Shown here: one piece after another, positions 18,877 to 27,826 of the stretch
Layout of the letters: every line of letters begins with the position of its first letter
How positions within the stretch are numbered: the stretch's first letter is position 1
Assembly (NCBI RefSeq): GCF_001306135.1
Contig: NZ_LGKP01000005.1
Span: 62,001-126,000, forward strand
Length of the DNA: 64,000 bases
Direction of reading: 5' to 3'
From: Herpetosiphon geysericola
Lineage (GTDB): Bacteria; Chloroflexota; Chloroflexia; Chloroflexales; Herpetosiphonaceae
The notes under the pieces: generated by a model
Database searches by the model: none
Told to the model about the DNA's origin: nothing
The model's input: the letters and a program-made list of their open reading frames with translations, nothing else
Translations under genes and position numbers: made by a program

Positions 18877-19642
18877 AGGATTCCTTTGTATGTCGTGTTG
18901 TACAGCAAGGTCTAATGCTACGGTGTGAGCATTTAGATACTGGAAGGTACATCATATCGAAATCGTTATAGGTATTGAACTGTTAACCGTCAACCATTAG
19001 CGCGTAACGATTGAATTTATCTATTTATCGAACATGAATTTTGATATCAATTAAATTTTGCTCATAAATAATTGAATATATTAAAATCATGAAATATCGT
19101 GAATATAAATTCATAATTATTAAATTGAGTATTTACATTGCTATAATTATGAAAATATTCAAAATATGAATGAAATTGCTTAAAATTGATAGAATATGGC
19201 ACATTAAGTAGTAATGTTGGCTATAAATCTAATAGTGTAAAGCTATTCAGCTGGGTTCTATTGTACAAACTACCCAAATAAAATACCATCATAATTTAGG
19301 CAAGATTGCTAAATAGCATTCATCTATATACATTTACATTGTAAAAGGAAAACAGCAGGGTTTGATTTTATCCGTGAGCTTGTTATGAAGCAGCAAAATT
19401 GAACTATTTTATTTGTTAAATCGAGTTAACGTGCGGTTAAGACATTAACCAAAAATCGCGCTCGATCAATAATTTTAGTTCAAATGGCTTATAACGCGGC
19501 TATTATAGTTAAAGCATAAGAGCGTTGTCAAGGCGAATTAAATATATCTAGACATGCTTGCTATTTGTTAGTGATCGAAATATGCAGCCGATTCTTGGCT
19601 CTTGCATAATTTATTTTCTTAGGTTATTATCCCCGCTGTGTG

Positions 19643-19732
19643 CTAAGATTCGTTAATTTTATGCTTATTTTGTTGGCCTATAAGCGTCAACATCCATCAG
19701 CCCTAAGACTCATTAATTTTGGCGTTATTTGT
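19643..19732. repeat. Imperfect direct repeat, 60-bp spacing
   Basis: CTAAGATTCGTTAATTTT (from 19643) recurs as CTAAGACTCATTAATTTT (from 19703), each followed by a similar GCTTATTT or GCGTTATTT segment. The two copies start 60 bp apart and lie just left of the 43-bp-period array. They could be regulator sites or decayed duplications. Confidence 0.5.
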
Positions 19733-19784
19733 GAGAATTAATTGCAAAACTGATCAAAAGCACATTCTCTAAGCGCTCTAAATT

Positions 19785-19897
19785 AATTAAGCGAACAGCG
19801 TATAGTTTAATTGATTGAAAATCAACTAATTAAGCGAACAGCGTATAGTTTAATTGACTCAAGTTCAATTAATTAAGCGAACAGCGTATAGTTTAAT
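19785..19897. repeat. Three-copy, 43-bp-period direct repeat
   Basis: A 28-bp core starting AATTAAGCGAACAGCG and ending TAGTTTAATT occurs at 19785-19812 and 19828-19855, and at 19871-19897 lacking the last base. The period is exactly 43 bp. The 15-bp spacers differ but are themselves partly dyad-like. The core ends are complementary (AATTAA and TTAATT), so each unit can bind a dimeric protein. The array lies about 200 bp upstream of the gene at 20103 and 900 bp upstream of the PKS. Iterated operators are the simplest reading. Confidence 0.8.
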
Positions 19898-20102
19898 CAT
19901 CCAGCGCACTATTTTAGGGCTATCAGCTGCCGAATACCATTGTTATCAGACCAAGCTGCGTCACAGAACACTAGTATTTTCTCAGCGTGGGTTGTGATAC
20001 CAAACACATGCTGACCATGGCTAGGGGTCACTGGGCAAGCAAGTAGATTGATGGGGTTAGTTGGTTTAGCTAGCCAATCAATTGAGGAGTAACAACGACA
20101 GC

Positions 20103-20867
20103 ATGACTATTTTTGATCGATTACGCAGCATCGGGCTGGGTTTGCAGGCCACCAAACAGATCACGACCTTAATTGACCATGCAACCCTCGAATCTAGTTC
20201 GCCAACGGCGAGCACCGATTCCGATTTACTGAGCGTTGGCACGTTGTTGGTTCCCGTAACCGATAGTTTGGCTAAAGTTGCGGTTTTATATGGCTTGAGT
20301 GGCCTGAGTGCTTTGCTCAACGCAGTTAAATCTGGCGATAATGCCGCCAATCCGCAGGCAGCTGTTGCTTGGGGTGCGTTCCAGAAATCGCAGGTTACTG
20401 GCGGCCAAGTTTGGCGAATTCTGACCTATAGCTTGGTTCACCCCAGTTTTGCCCAAGCCTTGCGCGAGAGTGCCACAATGGGGATTTTGGGCACGGCCAC
20501 CACCCGCTTTCAATCATTCAGCTTAGCGTTTTCGGCAGTACGACTGGGCATTTTTGTGCCATTGCTGGTGACTGCGCCTCAAGCAGACAACGATGCAGTG
20601 CTGATCAACATGTCCGGCTCTTCCTACTGTCTGCTTGGGGTCTTTTTGGCCTCCCTCGCCACCGATCGCGATCGGCTGAGTATGCGCTCGCAAAACGATG
20701 TGCTGGCGGCAACTGGCTTGGGTGTGCTGAGCGCTCAAATGCTGGTGCGGCTTTTACGCTCAAGTGGTCAAACTCGAAATGCTGGTTTGGCATCGTTGGG
20801 CGCAGGCATTGTCAGCACGCTGATTATGCAGATCGTGCGGCGAATTAACGCCAATAAACCTGAATAA
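20103..20867 (+). CDS. Membrane protein of unknown function, weakly rhomboid-like
   Basis: The product is 254 aa from the ATG at 20103; GAGGAG at 20084-20089 is the only good ribosome site, 13 nt upstream. An upstream TTG in frame overlaps that site and is unlikely. Several hydrophobic segments are visible in the second half. The stretch GGQVWRILTYSLVHPS resembles the WR-xLTY-xxxH segment of rhomboid proteins, and NMSGSSYCLLGVF sits where rhomboids have GxSG. The catalytic Ser-His pair is not convincing, so an inactive homologue or a chance resemblance are both possible. It is the first gene to the right of the cluster spacer, 267 bp before the ABC transporter genes. Confidence 0.7.
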   Translation: MTIFDRLRSIGLGLQATKQITTLIDHATLESSSPTASTDSDLLSVGTLLVPVTDSLAKVAVLYGLSGLSALLNAVKSGDNAANPQAAVAWGAFQKSQVTGGQVWRILTYSLVHPSFAQALRESATMGILGTATTRFQSFSLAFSAVRLGIFVPLLVTAPQADNDAVLINMSGSSYCLLGVFLASLATDRDRLSMRSQNDVLAATGLGVLSAQMLVRLLRSSGQTRNAGLASLGAGIVSTLIMQIVRRINANKPE

Positions 20868-21134
20868 TCGCGTTGGTTTGCAGCGCTCTTGCGTGCTCAA
20901 ATGCTGGAATTCCGCCAGCGCATCCGACTGCGCCACTCATTGCAACATTCTAGCCTTGGCGCAATTGCAACTCTGATCCACATCGTTGGGCGAACCAGTT
21001 GGCTTGATTTTCCCGACGGTTCGCCGCCAATTCCTCGTCGTTGTTTGGTTGCTCAGGCAACGTATCCAGCATGCGGTCGAGGCTTCCAATCCTGAAACAT
21101 GGCTATCCCACCTGAACCTCAACGGAGCAGCTTG

Positions 21135-22097
21135 ATGATTATTCTTGAAACCAAGGAATTGGCCAAAAGTTTTCGCGTGCGAGGACGTTTAGTCGAAGCC
21201 GTCAAAGGCGTAACGATGAGTGTGCAAGCAGGCGAGATTTTTGGATTTCTCGGGCCGAATGGGGCTGGCAAAACCACAACCATGCGCATGCTAACTACAC
21301 TGCTCAAGCCGAGTAGCGGCCAAGCAACCATTGCCGGCATTGATCTTTTCACCAATTCGCGTCAAGTGCGCGAAAAAATTGGCTATGTGAGCCAAGCTGG
21401 GGGCGCTGAAGGTGCATCGACTGCGCGAGAAAATTTGATCCTGCAAGGCCGTTTTTATGGCCTGAGCTTGCCCGATGCGGTTGCACGGGCCAAAGAGTTG
21501 CTTGCAGCGCTCGATCTTGAGCAAATTGCCGATCGCCCAAGCAGCAGTTACTCCGGTGGCCAACGCCGCCGCCTCGATTTGGCGCTGGGCATGGTGCATA
21601 AGCCAAAACTGTTATTGCTCGACGAACCAACCGCCGCACTTGACCCGCAAAGTCGGGCTTGGTTGTGGACGGAGGTGCGGCGGCTGAATGCTGAAGGCAC
21701 AACTGTTTTTATGACCACCCATTATCTCGATGAAGCCGATGCGCTGTGTCAGCGTTTGGCAATTATCGATGATGGGCGAATTGTGGTTGAGGGTACGCCC
21801 GATGACCTCAAACGCCAAATTGTTGGCGATACGATTACGCTTGGCTTGCAATTTCAGCCAGAAACAGGCCAGCAGGTTCAAGCGCTGTTACAAGAACAGA
21901 GCTATATCCATTCGCTAGAATACGATGAGCAAGCAGTTCGCTTGGTTGTTGATCGGGGCGCAGAGGCACTGCCGAAGATTCTTCGGCTGATTGATGATGC
22001 CAATGTGCATGTGCAAACCGTCGAGCTTTCGCGCCCTTCGCTTGATGATGTGTTTCTGAAGCAAACTGGTCGTTCATTACGCGAGTCTGCCAACTAA
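21135..22097 (+). CDS. ABC transporter ATP-binding protein, DrrA-like
   Basis: The product is 320 aa. The ATG at 21135 has GGAG 7 nt upstream and gives MIILETKELAKSF. Walker A is GPNGAGKTTT, the signature is YSGGQRRRLDL, Walker B is LLLLDEPTAALDP, and the switch His lies in TTHYLDEAD. A C-terminal region of about 90 residues beyond the nucleotide-binding domain is typical of DrrA-family drug and natural-product exporters. It is followed after 11 bp by the permease gene, so the two form one exporter. Position next to the PKS/NRPS genes suggests export of, or self-resistance to, their product; this is inference. Confidence 0.95.
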   Translation: MIILETKELAKSFRVRGRLVEAVKGVTMSVQAGEIFGFLGPNGAGKTTTMRMLTTLLKPSSGQATIAGIDLFTNSRQVREKIGYVSQAGGAEGASTARENLILQGRFYGLSLPDAVARAKELLAALDLEQIADRPSSSYSGGQRRRLDLALGMVHKPKLLLLDEPTAALDPQSRAWLWTEVRRLNAEGTTVFMTTHYLDEADALCQRLAIIDDGRIVVEGTPDDLKRQIVGDTITLGLQFQPETGQQVQALLQEQSYIHSLEYDEQAVRLVVDRGAEALPKILRLIDDANVHVQTVELSRPSLDDVFLKQTGRSLRESAN

Positions 22098-22108
22098 GAG
22101 GATATTTA

Positions 22109-22870
22109 ATGCAATCGCTTCGTGATACATGGTTGCTGTTTAATCATTATCTCACCATGACCATGCGCAACCCAGTGATGGTTATTGTCGGCCTTTTTCA
22201 GCCAATCGTGCAATTGCTGCTCTTTGCCCCGTTGCTAGAGCCAATCGCCAATACAGAGGGCTTTCCCGAGGGCGGCTCAATTGGCGTCTTTACGCCTGGT
22301 TTGCTGGTGATGTTGGGGATTACTGGCTCGTTGTTCGTGGTGTTTGGCTTTATTGCTGAGCTGCGCGCAGGTGTGCTGGAACGCATGCGGGTTACGCCGC
22401 TAAGCCGCTTGGCCTTGGTGCTTGGGCGTTTGCTGCGCGATGTGGTGATGTTGCTGCTCCAAGCTACGGTGCTGGTTGGCGTGGCATGGCTGATGGGTCT
22501 GCGCGCTGATCCAGCTGGGGTAGCACTTTCAATGCTGATTGTGGTGCTGCTTGGGTTGCTGGTTTCGTCGTGCTCCTATGCTGTTGCACTGATTTTGCAG
22601 GATGAAAATGCGGTGGCTTCGGTGCTCAACTTTTTGATCTTGCCGATTTTATTGCTCTCGGGCATTACCTTGCCGCTTACTTTAGCCCCAAACTGGATTC
22701 AAAATGTGGCTGGTGTTAATCCATTTGCCTACGCGGTTGATGCCTCACGGGCCTTATTCATTGGCCAGTTTAGCAATCCGGCGGTGTGGCAAGGCTATCT
22801 TGTGATGGGTGTCTTAGCGTTTTTGGGCGTTTTTTGGGCTGTGCGTTCTTTCCGCCAAGGGGTTGCTTAG
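22109..22870 (+). CDS. ABC-2 type transporter permease, DrrB-like
   Basis: The product is 253 aa with about six hydrophobic segments. Its features are those of ABC-2 permeases: an N-terminal MRNPVMVIVGLFQP segment, GITGSLFVVFGF, LERMRVTPLSR in the cytoplasmic loop and a late LPLTLAPNWIQN motif before NPFAYAVDA. The start has GAGG upstream. It is coupled to the ATPase gene by an 11-bp gap and should form a homodimeric membrane channel with it. The two-gene exporter pattern is the same as in daunorubicin-type DrrAB systems. Confidence 0.94.
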   Translation: MQSLRDTWLLFNHYLTMTMRNPVMVIVGLFQPIVQLLLFAPLLEPIANTEGFPEGGSIGVFTPGLLVMLGITGSLFVVFGFIAELRAGVLERMRVTPLSRLALVLGRLLRDVVMLLLQATVLVGVAWLMGLRADPAGVALSMLIVVLLGLLVSSCSYAVALILQDENAVASVLNFLILPILLLSGITLPLTLAPNWIQNVAGVNPFAYAVDASRALFIGQFSNPAVWQGYLVMGVLAFLGVFWAVRSFRQGVA

Positions 22871-22958
22871 CGCAGTAGCCGAAAACGCGAATAAGCGTAG
22901 CCAATCCAGCTCGACGGCTCTGTCAGATTGATTAATCGCTACCATGGAGCATGTTTGA

Positions 22959-24302
22959 ATGGCGACAATTGTGATCAGTATGTTTCCCGAAGAAGGCCAT
23001 CTTATTCCTAGTTTTAAGCTTGGCAAACGCTTAAAAGCCCAAGGCCATCGGGTGTATTATTTGGCACTGGCCGATTTTGAGGCCTATGTTCGCAGCCAAG
23101 GCTTTGACTATTTGGCCTTATTGCCAGAAGAATTTCCGCTCGGCTTTCGGCCCCAACAAATTGAACGGATTGCCACAACCAAGGGCAGAAGCTTCTTGAA
23201 AGAGGTTTCGCATACGCCATTTTATCGGGCCTTATGCCAAACCGTGCTTGAACCGCAAAATTCGATCAAAGCCAGTTTGCTTGAAGTTGGCGCTGATCTC
23301 TGTCTTATCGACGGCTTTATGGCTCCGCTGAGCTTGATGGTTCAGCATATGGGCCTTGCGGTGCTGAGTTTGAGCATTAATATCAATTTGCCTCAAGCAG
23401 CCAATTATCCGCCAGTTGTGACCAACATTATTCCCGATGCAACCCCAGCCTCGCCTTCGAAGGCCAGCATGGCCTGGAAATTTAGTGGCATTGCAGTCAA
23501 AATAACCAATCTCTTGGTGGGCTTTAATTTTCAAAAAGCGCTGACCAAGGTTGCAACCCATTTTGGCTTTCCAGCTGATCTGATTGTGCCTGCTGCTTTG
23601 TTTCCACGGCTACGGCCACAGCTGGAGATTCCAGAAATTGTGCTTTGTCCCCAAACGTTTGATTTTCCACGGCCAAGCCTTGAGCAAGGTATTTTCTACT
23701 GCGAAGCATCGATCGATCTTGATCGCCAAGAAGCAGCCTTTGATTGGTCGCAGATTGACCCAAGCAAGCCGCTGATTTTCTGCACCTTAGGCAGCCAAAG
23801 CCATATCTACAAGTCTAGTCGGCGCTTTTTTCAAACCGTCATCGATACATTGCGCGAGCATCCTGAGTGGCAGTTGGTTATGGCGCTTGGTTCAAAATTT
23901 CAAGCCCAAGAATTTCAGAACGTGCCAGCCAATGTTCAGCTACTGCAATGGGCTTCTGTGGAGCAAATTTTGCCGCGCGCCAGCGTGATGATTACCCACG
24001 GCGGGGTTGGCACAGTCAAGGAATGCTTGTATTTCAACTTGCCGATGCTGGTTTTTCCTGGCAACCGCGATCAACCGGGCTATGCTGCGCGGGTTGTCTA
24101 CCATGGGCTGGGCTTGATGGGCACGATGGCGAAAGTGTCGGCCGAAAGCCTCGCCACAATGCTCAGCGATGTCATTCAAAACCCCAGTTTCAAGCAACGG
24201 GTCACTGAAATGGGCACGGAATTTCGGGCGCTCGAAGCTGCGATGCCTGCGCTTGAACTGATTCAAAGCAAATTACCCAATAGCCGCACGGTTGCCTCGT
24301 AA
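22959..24302 (+). CDS. Glycosyltransferase, GT1/MGT family
   Basis: The product is 447 aa with the two-domain GT-B layout. The N-terminal acceptor half opens with MATIVISMFPEEGHLIPSF. The C-terminal donor half carries THGGVGTVKECLYFNLPML and FPGNRDQPGYAARV, matching the nucleotide-sugar binding signature of macrolide and UDP-glucosyl transferases. It lies between the exporter and the acyl ligase, all on the same strand, so glycosylation of the PKS/NRPS product is the natural guess. It might also act on the phenolic acid made by the downstream lyase. The donor sugar cannot be read from sequence. Confidence 0.92.
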   Translation: MATIVISMFPEEGHLIPSFKLGKRLKAQGHRVYYLALADFEAYVRSQGFDYLALLPEEFPLGFRPQQIERIATTKGRSFLKEVSHTPFYRALCQTVLEPQNSIKASLLEVGADLCLIDGFMAPLSLMVQHMGLAVLSLSININLPQAANYPPVVTNIIPDATPASPSKASMAWKFSGIAVKITNLLVGFNFQKALTKVATHFGFPADLIVPAALFPRLRPQLEIPEIVLCPQTFDFPRPSLEQGIFYCEASIDLDRQEAAFDWSQIDPSKPLIFCTLGSQSHIYKSSRRFFQTVIDTLREHPEWQLVMALGSKFQAQEFQNVPANVQLLQWASVEQILPRASVMITHGGVGTVKECLYFNLPMLVFPGNRDQPGYAARVVYHGLGLMGTMAKVSAESLATMLSDVIQNPSFKQRVTEMGTEFRALEAAMPALELIQSKLPNSRTVAS

Positions 24303-24496
24303 CCAGTGCCAGCAGCACGGTTGGATTCCCCAGCCGTCGCAAGATATTCACTGTCATTTGAGTTCAGCGTTAGCGAGGTTCTGATCGGCTGTGGCATGCT
24401 GCCAGCACAATCAAGAGCCTCCTATGCTGTGCCTTGCACCTCGATTTGAAGGTTGGCTCCGCCCAACCATTACGCTATAAGGGAAGCATCCAGCAG

Positions 24497-25993
24497 ATGA
24501 ATATTGCCCAACATCTTGAAAAAGCCCAACGCCAAACTCCCAATCAAATCGCCCTGATCTTTGAACAACGCCATTATAGCTACCAAGAACTTGACCAGTT
24601 GGCCAACCAAGTTGCCAATGGCTTGAGCGAGCTTGGAGTTCTGGTTGGCGACCGAGTAGGGTTATTCTTGCCCAATATTCCCGAGTTTATGTTTGGCTAC
24701 CTTGGGATTATTAAACTTGGGGCGATTGCCGTTTCGCTGAATGTGCAACTCCAGAGCGCAGAGATTCAATTTATTGTTAACGATAGCCAAGCCACAGCGC
24801 TTATTACAACCCCTGAATTAGCCAAGCTGATTCCAACCGACGAATGCCCAAGCCTCAAGCATGTGTTGCTTACTGGTAATAATGATTTGGCTAATAGTCT
24901 CGCTGAAATGATGCAACAATCCTCAAATCAATATCAAGCCCGTACCATGCAAGCCCATGATCCAGCAGCAATTGTGTATTCATCAGGAACGACAGGATTT
25001 CCTAAAGGCGTAACGCTTTCGCATCATAATATTATTTCGAATATGCAGGCAAAAAATCGCTATTGTGATATGCGATCCAGCGATCGATTATTATTATGTG
25101 TGCCGCTGTTTCACTGTTTTGGCCAAAATGCAATTTTTAATAGTGCGCTGAATGCTGGCGCAACGATTGTATTGCACCGTAGTTTCAACCTTGATCTGGT
25201 TATTCGTTCAATTCAAGCAGATCAGGTGACGATGTTTTTTGGCGTCCCAACTATTTACCTGCTCTTGCTGAATAAAACCGAGCCTGAGCAATTGCAACCA
25301 GTGCGTTATTTCTTCTCTGGCGCAGCCATTTTGCCAGTCGAGATTGCTCAGCGTTGGCAGGCAAAATATAAGCTGCCAATTTATGAAGGCTATGGCTTAA
25401 CCGAAACCTCGCCATTTGCTGCCTACAATCATAGTTCGCGCTATCAATTAGGCTCGGTTGGCACGCCAATTGAGCATGTTGAGATAAAAATCGTCGATCT
25501 TGAAACAGATGTTGAAGTGCTGCCCGAGCAGGTTGGCGAAATTATTATCCGTGGCCCAAACGTTATGCTCGGCTATTGGAATAATCCAGCTGCAACCGAG
25601 CAAGCGATTCGCAATGGCTGGTTTCATACTGGCGATCTTGGCAAAAAAGACCAGCATGGCTATCTCTTTATCGTTGATCGCTTGAAAGATATGATCAATG
25701 TTGCTGGGCTAAAAGTTTATCCCGCTGAAGTTGAAAATGTCATTTTCCAACTCCCAGAAATTGCGGAAGTTGCGGTGTATGGGGTCGCTGATGCGATCAC
25801 TGGCGAACGGGTCGAGGCCCAAGTGGTGTTCAAACCACAGCAACAACGCACGATTCAAGAGATTATCGCCTTTTGTCGCAAACAGATGGCGAGTTTCAAA
25901 GTGCCAACCGCAATCAAGGTTGTTGATTCGATTCCTAAAAACCCGACCGGCAAAGTGTTAAAGCGGCTCTTACGCAACGAGGCAGGAGCCTAA
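24497..25993 (+). CDS. Acyl-CoA/acyl-AMP ligase, 4-coumarate or fatty-acid type
   Basis: The product is 498 aa from the ATG at 24497 (MNIAQHLEKAQRQTPN), with AAGGGAAG upstream; an in-frame TTG 63 nt earlier is less likely. Motifs of the ANL superfamily are all present: VYSSGTTGFPKGVTLSHH, YGLTETSP, GWFHTGDLG, DRLKDMINVAGLKVYP and the C-terminal catalytic Lys in PKNPTGKVLKR. It lies 61 bp before the aromatic amino acid lyase gene. This supports a phenylpropanoate such as p-coumarate as substrate, made into a CoA ester or loaded directly onto the N-terminal ACP of the PKS. The pocket was not modelled, so a fatty acid substrate remains possible. Confidence 0.93.
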   Translation: MNIAQHLEKAQRQTPNQIALIFEQRHYSYQELDQLANQVANGLSELGVLVGDRVGLFLPNIPEFMFGYLGIIKLGAIAVSLNVQLQSAEIQFIVNDSQATALITTPELAKLIPTDECPSLKHVLLTGNNDLANSLAEMMQQSSNQYQARTMQAHDPAAIVYSSGTTGFPKGVTLSHHNIISNMQAKNRYCDMRSSDRLLLCVPLFHCFGQNAIFNSALNAGATIVLHRSFNLDLVIRSIQADQVTMFFGVPTIYLLLLNKTEPEQLQPVRYFFSGAAILPVEIAQRWQAKYKLPIYEGYGLTETSPFAAYNHSSRYQLGSVGTPIEHVEIKIVDLETDVEVLPEQVGEIIIRGPNVMLGYWNNPAATEQAIRNGWFHTGDLGKKDQHGYLFIVDRLKDMINVAGLKVYPAEVENVIFQLPEIAEVAVYGVADAITGERVEAQVVFKPQQQRTIQEIIAFCRKQMASFKVPTAIKVVDSIPKNPTGKVLKRLLRNEAGA

Positions 25994-26054
25994 CTTCGAA
26001 AGGCTTAGGACAATGTTAGAGCGACTATCAACCAATTCATCGTCGGAGAACCCT

Positions 26055-27713
26055 ATGCGCAATCAAGTAACCCTAACAGGAGCAGGCCTAACCATTGAAG
26101 ATGTTGTTCGGGTAGCTCGCCATCATGCCTCAGTTGGGCTTAGCGATCATCCTGATATTGTCAACCGAATTGCTGCCTCGTGTGCCTATATTAACGATGC
26201 GGTCAAAGCAAGCAAGCCAGTCTATGGCGTGACAACTGGCTTTGGTGGCATGGCCGATGTGGTTATTTCGCCAGAAGAAGCCGCCGATTTGCAGAATAAT
26301 GCCATTTGGTATCACAAAACTGGCGCTGGTAAATTATTGCCCTTGGCCGATGTACGGGCTGCAATGTTGCTGCGGGCCAATTCGCATATGCGCGGGGTTT
26401 CGGGCATTCGGTTGGAAATTATTCAACGCATGATGATCTTTTTAAATGCCAATGTTACGCCGCATGTGCGCGAATTTGGCTCGATTGGGGCGAGTGGCGA
26501 TCTGGTGCCATTGATAAGCATTACTGGGGCTTTGCTGGGTACTGATGCAGCATTTCGGGTTGATTTTGATGGCGAGGAGATGGATTGTATCTCGGCCTTG
26601 GAACGCCTAAATTTGCCGCGCATGCAATTGTTGCCCAAAGAAGGCTTGGCAATGATGAATGGCACCTCGGTGATGACTGGGATTGCATCCAATGTGTTGC
26701 ATGATGCGCGTAACTTGTTGGGTTTGGCCTTAAATATTCATGGCCTGATGATTCAAGGCTTGCAAGGCACCAATCAATCGTTCCACCCATTTATTCATGC
26801 CCACAAAGCGCATACTGGCCAAGTTTGGGCCGCCAACCATATGTTGCAAATTCTCGATGGCTCGGTGTTATCGCGCGATGAGCTTGATGGACGGCACGAA
26901 TATCGCGAGGGCGATTTGATTCAAGATCGCTATTCGTTGCGCTGTTTGCCACAATTTTTGGGGCCAATTATCGATGGTATGGCCTATATTACCCATCATC
27001 TGCGAGTTGAAATTAACTCGGCCAACGATAATCCTTTAATTAACACCGAAGATCAGGCCAGCTATCACGGCGGCAATTTCCTCGGCCAGTATATTGGCGT
27101 TGGCATGGATCAATTGCGCTATTACATGGGGCTGATGGCCAAACACCTTGATGTGCAAATTGCCTTGTTGGTTTCGCCACAATTCAATAATGGCTTGCCA
27201 GCCTCGTTGGTTGGCAATTCCAGCCGCAAAGTCAATATGGGCCTCAAGGGTTTGCAAATTTCGGGCAACTCGATTATGCCTGTGCTGGGCTTTTTGGGCA
27301 ACTCGTTGGCTGATCGCTTTCCAACTCACGCTGAGCAATTTAATCAAAATATCAATAGTCAAGGCTTTGGCTCGGCCAATTTGGCGCGCCAAACAATTGA
27401 AACTTTGCAACAATATATTGCCATTGCCTTGATCTTTGGGGTCCAAGCTGTTGATTTACGCACCTATAAAATTGCTGGCCACTATAACGCGCTTGAAACG
27501 CTTTCGCCCATGACGGCCAAACTCTACACTGCCATGCGCGAAGTGGTTGGCCGACCTGCATCGCATGAACGCCCCTACATTTGGAACGACGATGAACAAG
27601 CGCTCGACCAACATATTAGTGCCATTGTTAGCGATATTATCAATGATGGGATTATTCCGCAGGCGATTCAACAGACCCTTGATAGTTTGCGTTCGATTAT
27701 TTTATTTGCCTAG
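26055..27713 (+). CDS. MIO-dependent aromatic amino acid ammonia-lyase, probably tyrosine ammonia-lyase
   Basis: The product is 552 aa from the ATG at 26055 (GGAG 6 nt upstream); an ATG 42 nt earlier is the alternative. Ala146-Ser147-Gly148 in FGSIGASGDLVPL form the MIO cofactor. Tyr57 in YGVTTGFGG is the catalytic Tyr, and SANDNPLI and QDRYSLRC are also present. Overall it is close to the cyanobacterial PAL type from memory. The two residues that set substrate choice, Phe-Leu in cyanobacterial PAL, are Tyr86-His87 here. His at the second site is also seen in histidine lyases, but the body is PAL/TAL-like. Tyrosine ammonia-lyases have been described from Herpetosiphon aurantiacus; whether this is one of them is not established. 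The product, p-coumarate, would feed the ligase just upstream. Confidence 0.93.
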   Translation: MRNQVTLTGAGLTIEDVVRVARHHASVGLSDHPDIVNRIAASCAYINDAVKASKPVYGVTTGFGGMADVVISPEEAADLQNNAIWYHKTGAGKLLPLADVRAAMLLRANSHMRGVSGIRLEIIQRMMIFLNANVTPHVREFGSIGASGDLVPLISITGALLGTDAAFRVDFDGEEMDCISALERLNLPRMQLLPKEGLAMMNGTSVMTGIASNVLHDARNLLGLALNIHGLMIQGLQGTNQSFHPFIHAHKAHTGQVWAANHMLQILDGSVLSRDELDGRHEYREGDLIQDRYSLRCLPQFLGPIIDGMAYITHHLRVEINSANDNPLINTEDQASYHGGNFLGQYIGVGMDQLRYYMGLMAKHLDVQIALLVSPQFNNGLPASLVGNSSRKVNMGLKGLQISGNSIMPVLGFLGNSLADRFPTHAEQFNQNINSQGFGSANLARQTIETLQQYIAIALIFGVQAVDLRTYKIAGHYNALETLSPMTAKLYTAMREVVGRPASHERPYIWNDDEQALDQHISAIVSDIINDGIIPQAIQQTLDSLRSIILFA

Positions 27714-27781
27714 AATCTGATGGGCGTTGCTTACCGCTCGTTCGCTGGCGAGAGGTTTTGGCTTGGAGCATGCGACAATTT

Positions 27782-27812
27782 GCAGGCGCGATGAGTTAAT
27801 CATCGCGCCTGC
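27782..27812. terminator. Bidirectional terminator hairpin
   Basis: GCAGGCGCGATGA (27782-27794) pairs perfectly with TCATCGCGCCTGC (27800-27812) across a 5-nt loop, between the convergent lyase and VOC genes. Its position suits termination of both transcripts; there is no long U-tract. Confidence 0.7.
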
Positions 27813-27826
27813 GTGGCGTAGCTATT

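Larger units (their letters stand above)
18877..20102. promoter_or_regulatory. AT-rich 1.2 kb divergent intergenic region
   Basis: This is the longest non-coding stretch in the window and is visibly richer in A+T than its surroundings. It lies between the leftward PKS/NRPS operon and the rightward tailoring and export genes, so promoters for both directions should lie here. I cannot assign them confidently. It contains two repeat families, listed separately, in its right half. I see no convincing open reading frame. Confidence 0.6.

Noticed and set aside
19785-19897. CRISPR array
   Set aside because: Only three units, spacers of 15 bp, and no cas genes nearby; the spacers are also partly related. 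Iterated operator-like repeats fit better.
20889-21095. Short open frame between the membrane protein and ABC genes
   Set aside because: No ribosome site, no family resemblance and unlikely composition; treated as intergenic.
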